Shown piece by piece: positions 1 through 12,883 of a stretch of DNA of 64,000 nt (the first letter of the stretch is position 1; the number at the start of each line of letters is the position of its first letter). Origin of the DNA: Watersipora subatra (lineage: Eukaryota; Bryozoa; Gymnolaemata; Cheilostomatida; Watersiporidae). A model generated the notes under the pieces. That model did no database searches and had not been told where the DNA came from. It saw nothing but the letters and a program-made list of their open reading frames with translations. A program made the position numbers and the translations under genes. The DNA lies in contig NC_088711.1 of assembly GCF_963576615.1 (NCBI RefSeq), positions 2,790,001 through 2,854,000 of the forward strand, written 5' to 3'.

Positions 1-339
1 TCATAAGTAGATCGTTTGGTGTGAAGGGTTCAACATCCTCATCGATGCTAAAAATAGGACGACTGTTCACAATGGACATGGCCTCATAAAATAAGGCCCT
101 AATTGATGCACTATCTAGCCTGTCATGACTCTGCGCTCTGCGGAAGAATTCCGCTGATTACGTTTCTGAACACCCTGATCAGTCTTTCCCAGACTCTACC
201 CATATGACTCGCACTTGAAGAATTGAAGACAAAGTCACAGTTTCTGTCAAGAAGGAAGCTCTTAATATGATCCTGGCTCATTTGTTTGAAAGCTTTGGCT
301 AGCTCATTTGCCGCCCCAACAAAGTTTGAACCTCTATCC
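1..339 (-). mobile_element. BEL/Pao LTR-retroelement fossil, integrase part (left piece)
   Basis: Minus-strand translation gives the central and C-terminal part of a BEL/Pao-type integrase: the block DRGSNFVGAANEL, then SASHMGRVWERLI, then a stretch resembling the usual NSRPI and FTPNDLL region near the window edge. The element runs off the left edge, so its total length and LTRs cannot be seen. It is broken and is treated as a fossil. The piece stops where the hAT transposon at 340-3248 begins, and the next part of the same integrase lies on the far side of that insertion. Confidence 0.8.
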
Positions 340-494
340 CTCAGGTGCCAAAATGGAGGCCCGCGGGCCTGATCAGGTCCTCCAGCTGTTTTTGTCAGGC
401 CCCCAGCTGTTGTAATTTTTTTTAATGTATTGCAAACTTTAAAGGGTTTGTTTGGCAATGCATTATTGTTATTGTATAAGTAGTAGTTGTTACC

Positions 495-892
495 GTACTT
501 TTCGGACTATTGACCGCACCTCTATGTTGGTCGCATCTGCTTTATTTTCAAAAAACGGTAATAAAACAATACATAGGCCGCACCTTTTGTATATGCCGCA
601 GAACTCATGACGGTGCTTTTAACACGGCAGCAACTTTGCTAGTTAAAACGGAACAGTGCCATTAGGCCCTGTTTCGTATTAACCGATGCTTTTTAACCCA
701 GTGCATAACGGAACAGTGCCGCAGTAGGCATTGTTTCATTTTTTATTTCACCGCTAGAGGCGCATTAACCGCAGATTCCGATTAATGCACTCTAGCGGTG
801 AAAGAAAAAACTGCAGAATAGACGCAGCCTCTAAATCAGCCGCATGGCTCAAAACATCGGAAAAAAGTATCGGCTAATAGTTCAAAAGGTAC
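495..892. mobile_element. Small inverted-repeat element (MITE) inside the hAT copy
   Basis: The ends are imperfect inverted repeats: GTACTTTTCGGACTATT at 495 and, on the other strand from 892, GTACCTTTTGAACTATT. The left end resembles the widespread animal repeat that begins with a TTTCGGACTAT-like motif. An internal hairpin at about 749-801 has arms CACCGCTAGAG...CTCTAGCGGTG. No coding potential is seen. The target duplication is unclear. The element lies in the 5' non-coding part of the hAT element, so it is a later insertion. Confidence 0.55.
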
Positions 893-1028
893 AATAGTTA
901 TCTGAAATCACCTGACCAGCATTATCGGCAATACTAGAGTTTAGTTTTGCATTAATGGGGGGGATTTCTCAGCATAAATTCTTTGATTGTATGACTAATG
1001 ACTTAAAAAAATAATTTGTAAGCAATCA

Positions 1029-3008
1029 TGGCTCAGAGATTGGTAGACAGAGAAAACCGACGTTTTAATCCAAACTGGAATACACAATTCTTTTTCATGA
1101 AGTAAAAGGGAAACCTATATGTTTGATATGCAATAATTCAGTTGCTATAAACAAAGTAGCAAATGTCAAAAGGCATTACACTCAAAACCATCTTGACTAT
1201 GACGGAAGATTTCCTCCAGGAACCGCTAGGAGGCAGGAACAGCTTGATAGACTAACAAGGCAGGCTAATGGACAAATGGCTATGATGAGGGGAGCTACAA
1301 GCTTGCAACAAAGAGCAGCTACTGCTGGTTATGAGGTTTGTTATAAAATTGCCAAGGCAATGATTCCATACAGCCACAGTGAACTGTTCAAAGAATGCAT
1401 GGTTTCAGCCGTTCAAGCGCTCTACCCTGAAAAGCTAGATATTCAGCAAGCTGTTCAGTCAGTACCGCTATCTAGGAATACGTGTGCCCGACGATAGAAG
1501 CTATTGCCAATCATGTGACTGAAAGTGTCATATATAACGTGAACAGGTGTAAATCATTTTCAGCTGCAGTAGATGAGAGTACTGACATAAATGATGTTGC
1601 TCAGCTGAGTGTGTTTGTTCGGTATTATCTCAACAACAAGTTTAGTGAGAACCTTGCAGCAGTTATTCCACTGACAGAACGTATGACTGGAGAAGATATA
1701 TATCAGGCATTCAAGGCTGACATGGACTCCCATAAAGTGTCAATGCATAAGATAATTTCTGTAGCAACAGATGGCACCCCAGCCATGGTGGGTGTATATT
1801 CTGGTTTTGTTAATCGCCTGAAAGATAACAATCCTCAGATGATTGCATTTCATTGTATCATACACGAAAGCATTTTCTGTGCACAACTGAAAGATGAATA
1901 TGGAAGTCTTATGCTTGACATATGAAACTAATAAACTTTCTCAGATCAAAATCATCTCTACGACACCGCCAGCTTAGAAAATTTCTACAGGAGTCTGATT
2001 CTCAGTATGGTGAATTGTTAGTACACAACAATGCCAGGTTAGTACCATATTGCTATCTTCGAATTATATTTGACATACTTATTTTCATTGCATTATGATG
2101 AGGTAAAAAAGCACAGCAAAGTTGTGAATATTGTCAATTATTTTTAATATACAATGTACTTTAATGTACTTTTGCAGATGGCTGAGTAAGGGTAGAGCTT
2201 TGCAAGGAGTATGTACTGTAAGACAACATATTGAGCTGTTTCTTAGTGAGATTGGAGGATATGCAGCAGAACGATTTTTAGAGATTCTCAGATCGGAGAA
2301 TTCACTGAGAGACATGGCTTTTCTGACAGACATTTTGGCTCATCTGTATGACCTAAATTTGAAATTGCAAGGTGAAAGTTGTAATGTGGTAGAACTCTGG
2401 CAGGCAGTAACATCTTTTAAAGACAAACTCCACTGCTTTTATGAGGACATAAATAGTGATACGAACCACTTCCCAATCATCAGAGAATTTGTGAATGGTC
2501 GTGATGATGTCGTGGACCTTACAGCAGCACGCGCTTTTCTCATTGATATTTCTTCAGAGATGGAGCGTCGCTTTGCTGGCTTTGATAGTATCAATGGCAT
2601 TATTGAGCTGGCTGCATGCCCATTTCAGGCACATCAGCTTTGGAAAGCCCAAGTTGATAACCTTCCTCATGTTCAGACAGGTGTGGCAGAATTAGAGCTG
2701 TGTGATTTAAAAGCAGATATACTCGCTAAAGCTCAATTTGCTGAGCAAACTATTGTAGGGTTCTAAACGCAACCTACTGTACAGGAGAAGTATCCTATGC
2801 TATGCAATATGGCAGTGCACTTACTTTCTTTGGTACAACCTACTTGTGTGAATCAATGTTTTCAAAGCTGACATTTATAAAAAGTAGGTATCGGAGTGTA
2901 CTTACAGAGGAATATACTCAACAGCTCTTAGCCGTAGCAGTAACCAAAGATAAACCAGATATTGAAGCAATAGCTGCTAAGCAAACTCACTTCTATGTGT
3001 CTCATTAA
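1029..3008 (+). pseudogene. hAT transposase pseudogene (GTF2IRD2/ZBED-like)
   Basis: From ATG 1029 the protein starts MAQRLVDRENRRFNPNWN, followed by a BED-finger-like segment (GKPICLICNN...RHYTQNH). Next come the catalytic-domain region (FSAAVDESTDIND, SVATDGTPAMVG, FHCIIHE) and the C-terminal hAT dimerisation block (FGTTYLCESMFSKL...IKSRYRSVLTEEY). A GT...AG intron at 2038-2177 joins NNAR to WLSKGRAL, the conserved RWLS motif of this family. The frame changes near 1094, 1490, 1920 and 2829, and there is an in-frame stop at 2764, so the copy cannot make a whole transposase. Intron and motifs place it near the GTF2IRD2/Charlie8 group. That is a family-level call from memory. Confidence 0.85.
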
Positions 3009-3248
3009 CATTACAGATACTTCTTCTGCACAGTAGATTTTGTTGAGAATAAACCTACATATGTTATTATGTTACACCTTATTACTTTCAGGTTTATGTT
3101 CATGTATATGTTCAGGTATATATGTTTACTTACACATCACTTAAAATATTTATACATTTACATAACTACAGCTGTATTCATGCCTGGCCCTCCTGATAAG
3201 GCCTGGTTACCTGTTTGGCCCTCCAGCAAAAGTATTTGGGCACCCCTG

Positions 3249-3492
3249 CTCTATCACATCATATGTGAGATACATGTACATTACCACGTAAAGCAATAAA
3301 GCATCTTAAAGAGTTAATAAAGGCAACTGTCGACATATTATGTACCAATTTCACTCGCACTGCATGACTCTGAAGACAAACGAATATGACACCATACTTC
3401 TTCAGAGACTTCCTGCCTTCCTTCACACTACGAGTGCTACAAATAGAGCACCTGCACCATTTGTCACTACCTAGTTCTATCATTCGCTTCAC
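3249..3492 (-). mobile_element. BEL/Pao LTR-retroelement fossil, integrase part (right piece)
   Basis: Minus-strand translation shows the upstream half of a BEL/Pao integrase core, with KKYGVIFVCL, a VRVKLVH block and FINSLRCFIALRGN. These normally precede the DRGSNFVGA block seen at 1-339. The two pieces flank the hAT element and are in the same orientation, so they are one fossil split by insertion. No LTR was recognised on this side, and similarity fades near 3490. Confidence 0.78.
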
Positions 3493-4145
3493 TATTTAGC
3501 AAATGAACTTGCATCACGAGAATAATTGAATGTTTGCATTGTACTCTTATCTGCCACAGTAACAAAATCAACATAAATTAAGTAGCACTGAGTGAGATCA
3601 ATGAAGTGAAATCAATGGATAATGTACAGAGTAGTAAACACACTTGTTGACATAAAATAGCTAGATTGTTTATACAGTGTATTATTGTCTCTGTTTTCAT
3701 ACCACCTCAAATCTATATTAGATTCAGTCTATGATGAGTTTATGATATATTATAGCATTCTTTCAATACATATTTTAGCCTTTGGTTCAAATAAACATAC
3801 ATAACGTATTGGAGAATGCAATACAATGTCTAGGAAATACAGTACAAAGGCTTGAAATATATAGTATAACAAAAATAAGTGCAGTAATAAACAAAGCAAA
3901 AAAAATTTAGTTTTTTAAATAAATGTTTGAAAGTTATAAAAGAACTATCATTATAAGTTCTATGAGGATTGGCTCCTTACTATAGCTAATCTGTATGTTT
4001 ACATCTACATCTATGTAAGACATTCACTTACACAGGTTATTATTCCCTACATAGCAAATGAGTTAGCGGTAAGGAAGAAGGAAAGTAACTACAGTATATG
4101 TAAGTTGATTGAGATTATCTCCCCTCGTTCTTTCTTATTCACAAC
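3493..4145. other. AT-rich stretch, nothing recognised
   Basis: AT-rich sequence between the BEL/Pao fossil and the stop codon of the first transporter. It should contain the 3' UTR of that minus-strand gene, but I could not pick out a convincing polyadenylation signal on the minus strand. No ORF, RNA gene or repeat stands out. Confidence 0.4.
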
Positions 4146-7100
4146 TTATTTTTCTGATAGCATCTGCAAATCTTTCTTTTTGATGAACGGAATTTCCAAA
4201 AGAGAAAAACCCATGCAGCTGAGGATGAGTAGTGCTCCTGCCATATAAAAGCCAGGGTCATAGCTTTCTGTCTCATCATACAAATACCCTACAAAGAAGA
4301 CAATAACATACAACTATAATTAGAAAGGCTGTTTCTTGGGCAACAAGAAGATAACTCCTAGATTGAACATAACTTAACCATGTAGTAACGGTAAAAGAAA
4401 TTTATGGATGTTAGTGAATTTCATGTACCAATACATACGTGTATGCACAAAGGACATACTTCAGGTCATATTACGGAGGTAATACATACTGATGTACTAA
4501 GGTAATACGTATTGATGTACTAAGGTAATACATACTGGTGTACTAAGGTAATACATACTGATGTACTAAGGTAATGCATACTGATGTATTAAGGTGATAC
4601 CTACTGGTGTACTAAGATAATACATACTGATGTACTAAGGTAATGCATACTGATGTACTAAGGTAATACATACTGGTGTACTAAGATAACACATGCTGAT
4701 GTACTAAGACAAATCTTTGATAAGAAGCGGACATACATTCTGAACACTGTTTGTGTTTTTAACATATTACTATGTGTAGCAAACCAAAAGAGAAAGTTTT
4801 TTTTAAATAAGAAATCAACAGAACTAAGCACCTAGACTATGTGCTAATCCATGATCATTTACCTCCCAAAATTGGCCCGGCGAGTGTTGAGACTCCTCGA
4901 GCTAAGGTAAACAGGCCAAAGGCAGATGTGAGTCGATTTAGTCCCAGAATATCCACAAGCACAATTGGAGAGAGTGACACATGAGCACCTGTCAATACCA
5001 AGTAACCTTATCTGTTTCTGCCCATATGTCATTACATGATCAGGAAGTGCACCCGAGAGTCAACTACGATTTTGTTGTCTTTAGGCATCTTAAACTAGTT
5101 CCATCAATACAGGCAAATGTTATCTTCAAATACACATTAATTTTATCCTGCGCCACTCAAAACCTTTGCCACTGGTAACGGATTGTCTTCTGAAACATAT
5201 TACCAGTTTAAAAGAGGTAAGTTTGAAATTTTGCTTATTTTCAAATGAAATAACTATAATGTTGATTTGAGTTTGATATGAACAACTGTTAACAACACTG
5301 ATTGCAGACCTAAAATAGTCATGTTTGCATTGGTCGGTGTTTATAGGTAAAAGTTATGAACAAGACCAAAATATTTTGTTTTGTCGAAAGTTTCATTTGT
5401 ATCATCGTCTTATACATGTCGATTACATGTTATAGTTACACTAGCATACAAGGAGGCCAGCGTGTTATTTGCATATTTTTTTAGTTTCACTTCTGATGAT
5501 GTTTTTATTTCTCTGCCATTCATCTTTATTCAAACTGGTAAATACACAATCTAAACCTAATCGTTTTTTGGAGTCATCCCACTTACCCACTCCTATCCCA
5601 TAAACACCAGCTGCCACTGCCATGGCCGTGTATCCTTTGCATAGCGGAGTTACTATGCAGGCAACTCCAGCCAAAAGTATACATATGTTATGCAGAGTGA
5701 GCGCTCGTAGTCTTGGTATCTGTGCCATAGCGCACGCACCGAGTCTTCCAAACATAGTAGTCATACCTGCAGGAACATAGAGTAGGATGATATGGGTGCT
5801 TTTTACAAGACTATTGCAAATATTGGATGCTAGCGGAATGCCCGGCGTTGCATGGGTATTAAAAATCATCTTATAAACCATGAGAGGTAATGTAGTTGCT
5901 TGCCAATTGCCTTTAGCCTGGCACGTTGCCAATGGCTAATTTGAGAAAGCTTATTAATGAGAGCGAACTACTTGCTCTTACGGAAGAGCAAGCATAAAAT
6001 TACATTGTGCCGTATCAGAGAGCGGTAGCATATTTTCACCCACATACCAGTGTATATCACCCGATGAACCCATCAATTTAGCATAGCTAAGTTGGCAAGG
6101 CATTCGCCTGGTGATCGGGAAGTTTTGAGATCAAATCTTCTGCGATACTAATTCTTCATTTTAATAGATATTGCTGGGCAAACTGAATTACAGACTTAGA
6201 GATTTATATATATATAGATTAGTAGACAAAAATAGTTTTGTTGTTATGAACAAGGGCGCCTGGTTAGTACATGCTTTTCAAATTAAAGCTAGTGCAATGT
6301 AATACCACAGTATTATAGTTGTAAGATAACGCAGGTAGTTAGAAGCAGGCAGCACTGGCAAAAAAATTCTTTATGGTCAATTAAAACTCTAATCACCGCT
6401 ATAAGCAAGAATCTGGGGTGAAGCGGCAAGAATAGGAACAAAAATAATGAACATTGTTTAATATAAAGCAGCTCTTAGCAAAGAGTGTTGCCTATCCTTG
6501 GTAAATTGTGTAGACAGGCAAAATGTAACCAACTAAAAACCACAACATCATAACTTTCTCATTACAGCAAAGTCTCTTTAGGGATGCTGTGGTTCTCAGA
6601 GTTGAGAAGTCTGTAGTAGTAAAAATATACTTTTATGAGACAAATAACTCGTGTTCCCAAACAGGCAGCCACATTAAACGTTGGCAATAAATTCTGATAG
6701 CTGCCGCACTGAAAAGCTTAATAGAAGCTCTCAATTATCACTGGACTAGTGAAATTGATCACAAATCTTGGCTTTAACGAATTTAACAAATTTTTGGACA
6801 GCCTTTAATGAACTACATGTATTCAGAGCTTTAAAGTAAACTTTAATATGTTTGCTGGCCTTTTGCTGACCTGCTGACCTTTGCTGACCTGCACGTACAA
6901 TTTTGAAACTTATAGAAATTTTATCTAATCATAGTTCCTATTTTTGACTAAAAATGTTACCTATCAGACTGCTTTAGAAATCTATTGCTAGTCAGTGTAG
7001 TCGAGTGTATCAGGAGACTGCATCGTAGACCTGTTCACCTCTAAACATCAACAAATATGAGCCATTAATAAACTTGGGATTTAGAAAGCTTCCTGTTCAA

Positions 7101-9752
7101 GTGCTCCATTATTGATGAGTCTTGCTTGCCAACAGCTATGTCTGTACCACTTGGTAGTTACAGTTACTGCTCAGTTCAGCCTAGTAATCTCTTGATCCAT
7201 GTGTAGGTAAGACTATTATTTATGTTCTATATATTATTAGTATTTTTGTAATAAAATGACATATAAAGACAAATATTTCAGCACATTGCCTAATACTCAC
7301 CCAGAACTGAGATGAGAAATGCTGCCTTAGCTTCCTTAACACCGAGCATGATAGCTCTTTCTGACGCGTATGCAAACGGTATGAAATAGGCAAGAGCCAG
7401 CACGAGGATTGTCAGCATTATTATAACAAAAGATGGGCTCTTAAACAAGCTCACATCCAACATTTCTGCAAGATAAACAAACAGTATATTTTATAACTAA
7501 AAATTAAATTTCAAAATAAAAGAGCATATAGTGGAGAATATATGATAGCAAAAGTTGCTATAGGTAATACAGCTCATCAATCTTGAAGGCCATAACGTAA
7601 CAGTAAATTGTTTTAAGGATAATCTAGAACCATAGGCTACAATCACTGAACGCTTTGATAGCTTAATGTAAAACAATTTAGCAGAATATGATGATGTTAA
7701 CAATGTCAAAAAAACTATAATTTTTGTTGTATAAAATATCTAAAGATAACTGTACAAAAAAATCTAAGATGCATTTTAAAGATTTCACCTTTTGGTACAA
7801 ATATGGAAAAGTCAGCTATGAGTTTTCAGTAATAGTAAAAATCAAAGACAGTAAAAGAGAAGATAACTCACCACTCAGTACATCAGTCATTTGATCCGGG
7901 AGACACCTGCAGCGACATAATTGAGATTTTTTCCGAGGAACTTCGTGCATAGCGGGTATTGAAACTATGCTTGCTACATAGTTTTGGATGTTTGGCACAT
8001 CTTTATACTCTTGCAGGTTGTAAATGCTGCCGCTGTAGAACACATCCTGTAAAATAGCAGTTTGTAAAATTCAAGCTTTTTAATTATCACAATTATTAAA
8101 CTAATAATATTCCTCTAACAAGCTATTAAAATTCTTTGCTTGGATCCATCACCTTTTTGTACATTGGCCTCTTGAGATCGTCAGCCTGTTCAACAGTCAG
8201 CGTGGTCGATGTTGGAACTCTATGGCTGCTGCCTATAAAAGCAGCGCTCCGGTGTAGCCTTATTGACCTGTAATAGATGTTAACAACAGGATTAGAGACG
8301 TCTGTTCAAAGTCATTAAACTTCCTTCCTAGCACGTCCTCTCGTGACAACTGTGTGAATGGTGCAATGTTGACGGTATATAAAATAAACAAAAAACTTGT
8401 TATGGTACAGAAGTTGCACAAGCGATCTCTAACTTACCCATATGGATTTTGTTTAGCTATAAGTACATTCCTCGAGTCATCGTTGTCTAGCTTCTTTTGT
8501 TTATTTTCATCTCTTTGTCGCTCTTTATCCTTGCGCGTGTGCAGAGGGAAGACCATGGAATAGAAGACGGCTCCCTGAATAGTCACACAGGCTAAAAACA
8601 TAAACCATATGCTTAACAACACTTCCCACAATAGCCATGTGATATTTGGAAAAATAATTAGATGTCTATATCCTGCATGAACTGGCAACATTGAACTTTG
8701 ACCTCTGTATAAGGATGATTGCTGAACTATTTTAAGCAGAAAGCAAAATAGAGATATTTATATTGGGAGATGCTCTAGCTCTCCTTCCGAAAGAATAACA
8801 GTCCTTCCTGTGATTATAGCTGGTCCAGTGTAAACCTTTGCACAAACTTATGAAACACAACAATAATCTTTATTCATCGAGAGCTGCTTGATTTTAGATA
8901 TTATGTTTATAGTCTGCATAAAAAAAACCTCGGAAAGCGCAATCTTTAAAAAAACATTATGTGTAAACAGTTTTTACTTCAACGAATTTTCATCACAATT
9001 TGAGGTCGACACACGCTTACACAAGGTCTAGAAAGACATCAATATAAAAAAGACAAATATTTTTAGAAATGAACATTATCACCGTCATCTTCAAATATTT
9101 ATAAAACGGGTTACCTAGAATAATGTGGACGGTCTTCCAGCTGTTCTCTCTGATGAGCCATTTGCAGAGAGGTCCAAATGTGAAGGTGCCAATTCCTGTA
9201 CCACAAGTGGCCAGGCCTATTGCCAAAGCTCTCTTCTTCTCGAAGTATATAGAGACGCTGACAACCGCAGGTAAGTACATCAGGCCAAACCCTATACCTG
9301 CCAGGCATTACACATAATAGTTGCCCTAAGGAGTATTCCAACGGTGAAATAGGTTTTTTAGGGTTCCGTTTCAAAAAAATTTTAAACAGCAACAAAATAA
9401 AATGTATTTTTTTGCTAAACCAATTATATATATCGCATCGAGTTCATAAACTATTCAATTAAATGTTACGCACAGTTTACAGTTTAGCATACTTTTGCAA
9501 TGATCAGCTTACAGATTAATTTTGCAGTGCGCTATTTATGGAGAACATTTATAGTGTGTTTCATGTTACTTCATATTAACTTATATATATACAAGTAACT
9601 TATATATAAGTATATATATAAGTATATATATAAGTATATATATATAAGTATATACATATATAAGTATATATATATAAGTATATACATATATAAGTATATA
9701 TATATAAGTTACAAGTAACTTATATATATACTTATATATGTATATATATATA

Positions 9753-9821
<69 letters not shown>

Positions 9822-10128
9822 GTATATATGCATGCCAGAAAACACCTAATTAGCTCAATAACATAATTTGACTACATAATTTGCTGTATACTATAATATA
9901 TATATCACACAATAGTATTAAGCCTTCAGCTTTATTAAGTAATTTTATAGCTTGTACATTATACATTTTAGTCATTCTACCTGAAGATTGCAGCACGATT
10001 GCATGAAACTAATAGTAGTAATGATTTTAACCTGTAGTTTTTAATAAACTTCATACACAGCTCTAATTGACTCGATTATTGAGCACTTTACTTTACAGTG
10101 TAAACCACATATACTATATGTATATATA

Positions 10129-10202
<74 letters not shown>

Positions 10203-12883
10203 ATTTATATATACAATGTATATATATTTATATATATATATATATCTGGCGCCTACATTTGTCAGCATCTGATACCTACATCTGTCAGCATCTGGTGCCT
10301 ACATCTGTCAGCATCTGGTGCTTACGTGTGTCAGCATTTGATGCCTTCGAGAAATAACACTATCTATGATCAGATATACAGGGAGCCATTATGCGTATTT
10401 TATATACACCAATATGTATGCTATGAACATTATTATGAGCACCAGATACACAAAAAGGCTCACCCTAGCTTTTATATACTCACTCTCATGTGTACTTTCA
10501 TGTGTACACCACAACCAATCATAAGTTCTCTATAGTCACTCATAAAACTGCTACATACAATTATAAGCATTAATTGTACATTCCTACATACAGTGTAGCC
10601 TATACATTAATATGTATACTCCATCCATTAATGCAAAGACTGGACGCATTTATACACGCTAATTATGCACAGTATATATTTTTACTAGTACACTTCATGC
10701 GTGGTTATGTACAACATTTTAAAGCTATTTTACTGTAGACAAGACAATTATTTTAATGACATAAATTTATAATCATATGCAGAGAGAGCGGACCCAAACT
10801 GTTTTACCGGTACACTTATAAAGTACACGCACACTAAAATACTAAATACTACAAATCTATATGTAGGCCTACATATTAATCTGTATATCATAAGTATCGG
10901 TAGTACAATTATATACTTTATCTGAGACCCATACATTTCCATATACACACAATTAAATATAATTTATATTATATGATATATATTATATTATATAATTTAA
11001 TTGTATGCATCAACTTAGAAATTAAATGAGTTTTCTATAAAATTTAGCTAAGAATACGTAAATTACAATTATTCATGAGTAATTCACCGATAATTATCCT
11101 TGTATATACACAAGCGTTTGTATCATACAGATATTTCTGTACAGCGTTATATATAACTAGGATTATACTAACAGAGATTACAACCATCAACACCTAATTT
11201 TGTTTTGGAAGAAATGAAACTCGGGTTAGCTAAAGCACACTTTTTTTTAACCATCCGTTTCACTTATTATAATTTCTATATCTTTTCTATGTTCTCAGCT
11301 GTTCAATAAATCATCAGGGGAAACCAGATACTTACCTCCACAAATACCTAGAGTGATGATAAGCACTTGAATAGACTCAGAGACTGTTGATAGAAGAAAC
11401 GAGGCTGTAGCAAGGATGGCCCCTACCATTCCAACTATTCTACACCCGTACTTGTTAACTAGAGCACTTGCCACGGGTGCTAAAAACATAGGAAATAAAA
11501 TAGTGATCAACTGCTGCATGCCTGTCAACAGCTTGGATTAAAATGGGGAGTCTTCTCCTCACTTATCAGAAGCTCTCTTTTAAAAAGAGTTGTCTCCTTT
11601 TTTATTAGCAACTGCAACCTACAAGGGCTTATTTACATATTTGATTAAAAAAAACAAGTCCTTTTTTGATCAGCATATCTTACACCAGGTGTTTGCTGCC
11701 TACAGTGCAAGGTTAAAAGTTAAACCTTGGATGCACAGCCTTAGGACCTGGTTCATATTAACCGCCATTTACTTACGGGCTAAAATGTATGGTACAGACG
11801 ACAAGGTTTGGCTCTAAGCTTGGACATTTAGGTTTTATGAGTGAGTATATGCCAATAAAAACCAAAATTTTAGAATACCTGAGTAAGTACCTGGTGAGTT
11901 AATCTCATTATAGACAGGTCTTGAGCAAAATAATAGTCATGTAATTTTTTTCATTTATAGTAGTTTAGTTATCATAATGGCATCAGTTCACTCAGGTAAG
12001 CCTATTCTTTATAACTAAAAATATGTTTGCAGTTAGTACAGATTTGTTAAAGATTAACTGTAAAATATTTTTTTAAAATCTCTATTAACAGTTAGCCTTC
12101 TCTTGGGCTAAAGGTTCTGAGGTTTTTAACTTTCTAGTTATGTATGGGAACAGCGATTGTTCAGAGATGACATCACAAACTTGACTCGGCGGAAAAAGTG
12201 ATCGAAAGGAAAGATAAAAAGGCCAAAACTTTGACATGAGAGCAAATAACTATAAATCAATAGCGATGAATTTGTAAGCTCTTGTTCGGATACTGAGTAC
12301 ATCTGAACAAGCATAATTCAATCAGCACCTCCTTGTTTAAATAAAAAAGATAGAGATCAGTATGGTTCTACGCAAGTAATATAATTTATTCTGTAGTGAG
12401 TATAGATCACACTGACTCGTGCCTGCATACGCCTTCTCTGTTCCGCATGCAGCCAATCTATTTAAATAAAGCTTTGTCTACAGCAACATTATCTAGGTGA
12501 AAAACCTGTTCACGCTTACCTGACAGCAAGTAGCAGCCGATCAGAGTAGACATAAGAGCCCCTGTTGTCGCTGATGAGCTGTTGAAATACTCTCCATACT
12601 CCGTCAGCATGCCACCAAAGGCGTAGCAAATGCCGTCAAGAATAAAATGATTCATGAAAGATGCAAAGACTATAACCCAACCCCAACCACCGTCTGGCGC
12701 CTCCGGTATCAAATCTGTAATATCAGCTTCAGCTTCTTCAGGAATTGTCTCTTCCTTGCCATTGCATTTCTGGCTTGGCGAGAAGTCACTCTTTGGCCTC
12801 AAAGCTGTCGAACAGCCATCTGTGCCATTGTTAAGTTTGGACCTCTCCGTGACAATAATCTCATCATCAGTCGCTGTGTCCAT
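4146..12883 (-). CDS. Monocarboxylate transporter-like protein (SLC16 family), 10 exons
   Basis: Predicted 582-aa, 12-helix plasma-membrane carrier of the SLC16/MCT family, which moves monocarboxylates or related small solutes, often with protons. The substrate here is unknown. Coding exons: 12520-12883, 11336-11479, 9115-9297, 8438-8591, 8153-8267, 7872-8046, 7301-7465, 5587-5766, 4863-4988, 4146-4288. All junctions are GT/AG, phases agree, and the lengths total 583 codons with the stop. The family signature PDGGWGWV is at residues 63-70 at the start of helix 1. [12 protein letters not shown] and [16 protein letters not shown] follow in helices 2-5. The central cytoplasmic loop holds the conserved RPMYKKDVFYSGS. 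An arginine in helix 8 (FGRL) fits the family's substrate-site arginine. The start ATG follows upstream stops. The closest subgroup looks like MCT9/12/14, but this is not certain. Confidence 0.93.
4478..4710. repeat. 23-bp minisatellite in last intron of first transporter
   Basis: About ten copies of a 23-bp unit of the type GGTAATACATACTGATGTAC plus TAA, with a few base differences between copies (ACTGGTG, ATTGATG, AAGATAA variants). It lies between exons 9 and 10. Confidence 0.9.
5829..6165 (+). repeat. Dispersed repeat with CCCGGCGTTG end and tRNA-like part
   Basis: It begins with GCTAGCGGAATGCCCGGCG and carries TAGCCTGGCACGTTGCCAAT near 5915. It ends with a tRNA-like stretch at about 6085-6150 with a box-A-like TAGCTAAGTTGGC and a box-B-like GATCAAATCT. 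The same parts occur, inverted, at 20500-20830, and the left part recurs at 57157-57425. It is probably a SINE-like or other non-autonomous family. The class is inferred. Confidence 0.55.
9575..9830. repeat. TA-rich microsatellite
   Basis: Long run of TATATA with interspersed AAGTATATATA units, in the intron between exons 2 and 3 of the first transporter. Confidence 0.9.
10117..10245. repeat. (TA)n microsatellite
   Basis: Nearly pure TA dinucleotide repeat of about 130 bp, directly followed by a short 23-bp minisatellite. Confidence 0.92.
10246..10345. repeat. 23-bp minisatellite, four copies
   Basis: Four units of the form CCTACATCTGTCAGCATCTG plus GTG. The last copy is more diverged. It abuts the TA microsatellite in the same intron. 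Confidence 0.85.

Larger units (their letters stand above)
340..3248 (+). mobile_element. hAT-family DNA transposon (Charlie/GTF2IRD2-like), decayed
   Basis: About 2.9 kb. The right end, read inward on the minus strand, is CAGGGGTGCCCAAAT, a typical hAT terminus. The left end is a degraded match, CTCAGGTGCCAAAAT (11 of 15). Flanking 8-bp repeats CTCTATCC (332-339) and CTCTATCA (3249-3256) form a target-site duplication with one mismatch. Both subterminal regions share GGCCTG/CAGGCC-rich blocks. The element carries a recognisable but broken transposase (1029-3008). It sits inside the BEL/Pao integrase fossil and itself holds a MITE at 495-892. Confidence 0.85.

Noticed and set aside
9575-10245. 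AT-rich runs as a replication origin or attachment region
   Set aside because: Simple TA microsatellites. Nothing specific supports either function.
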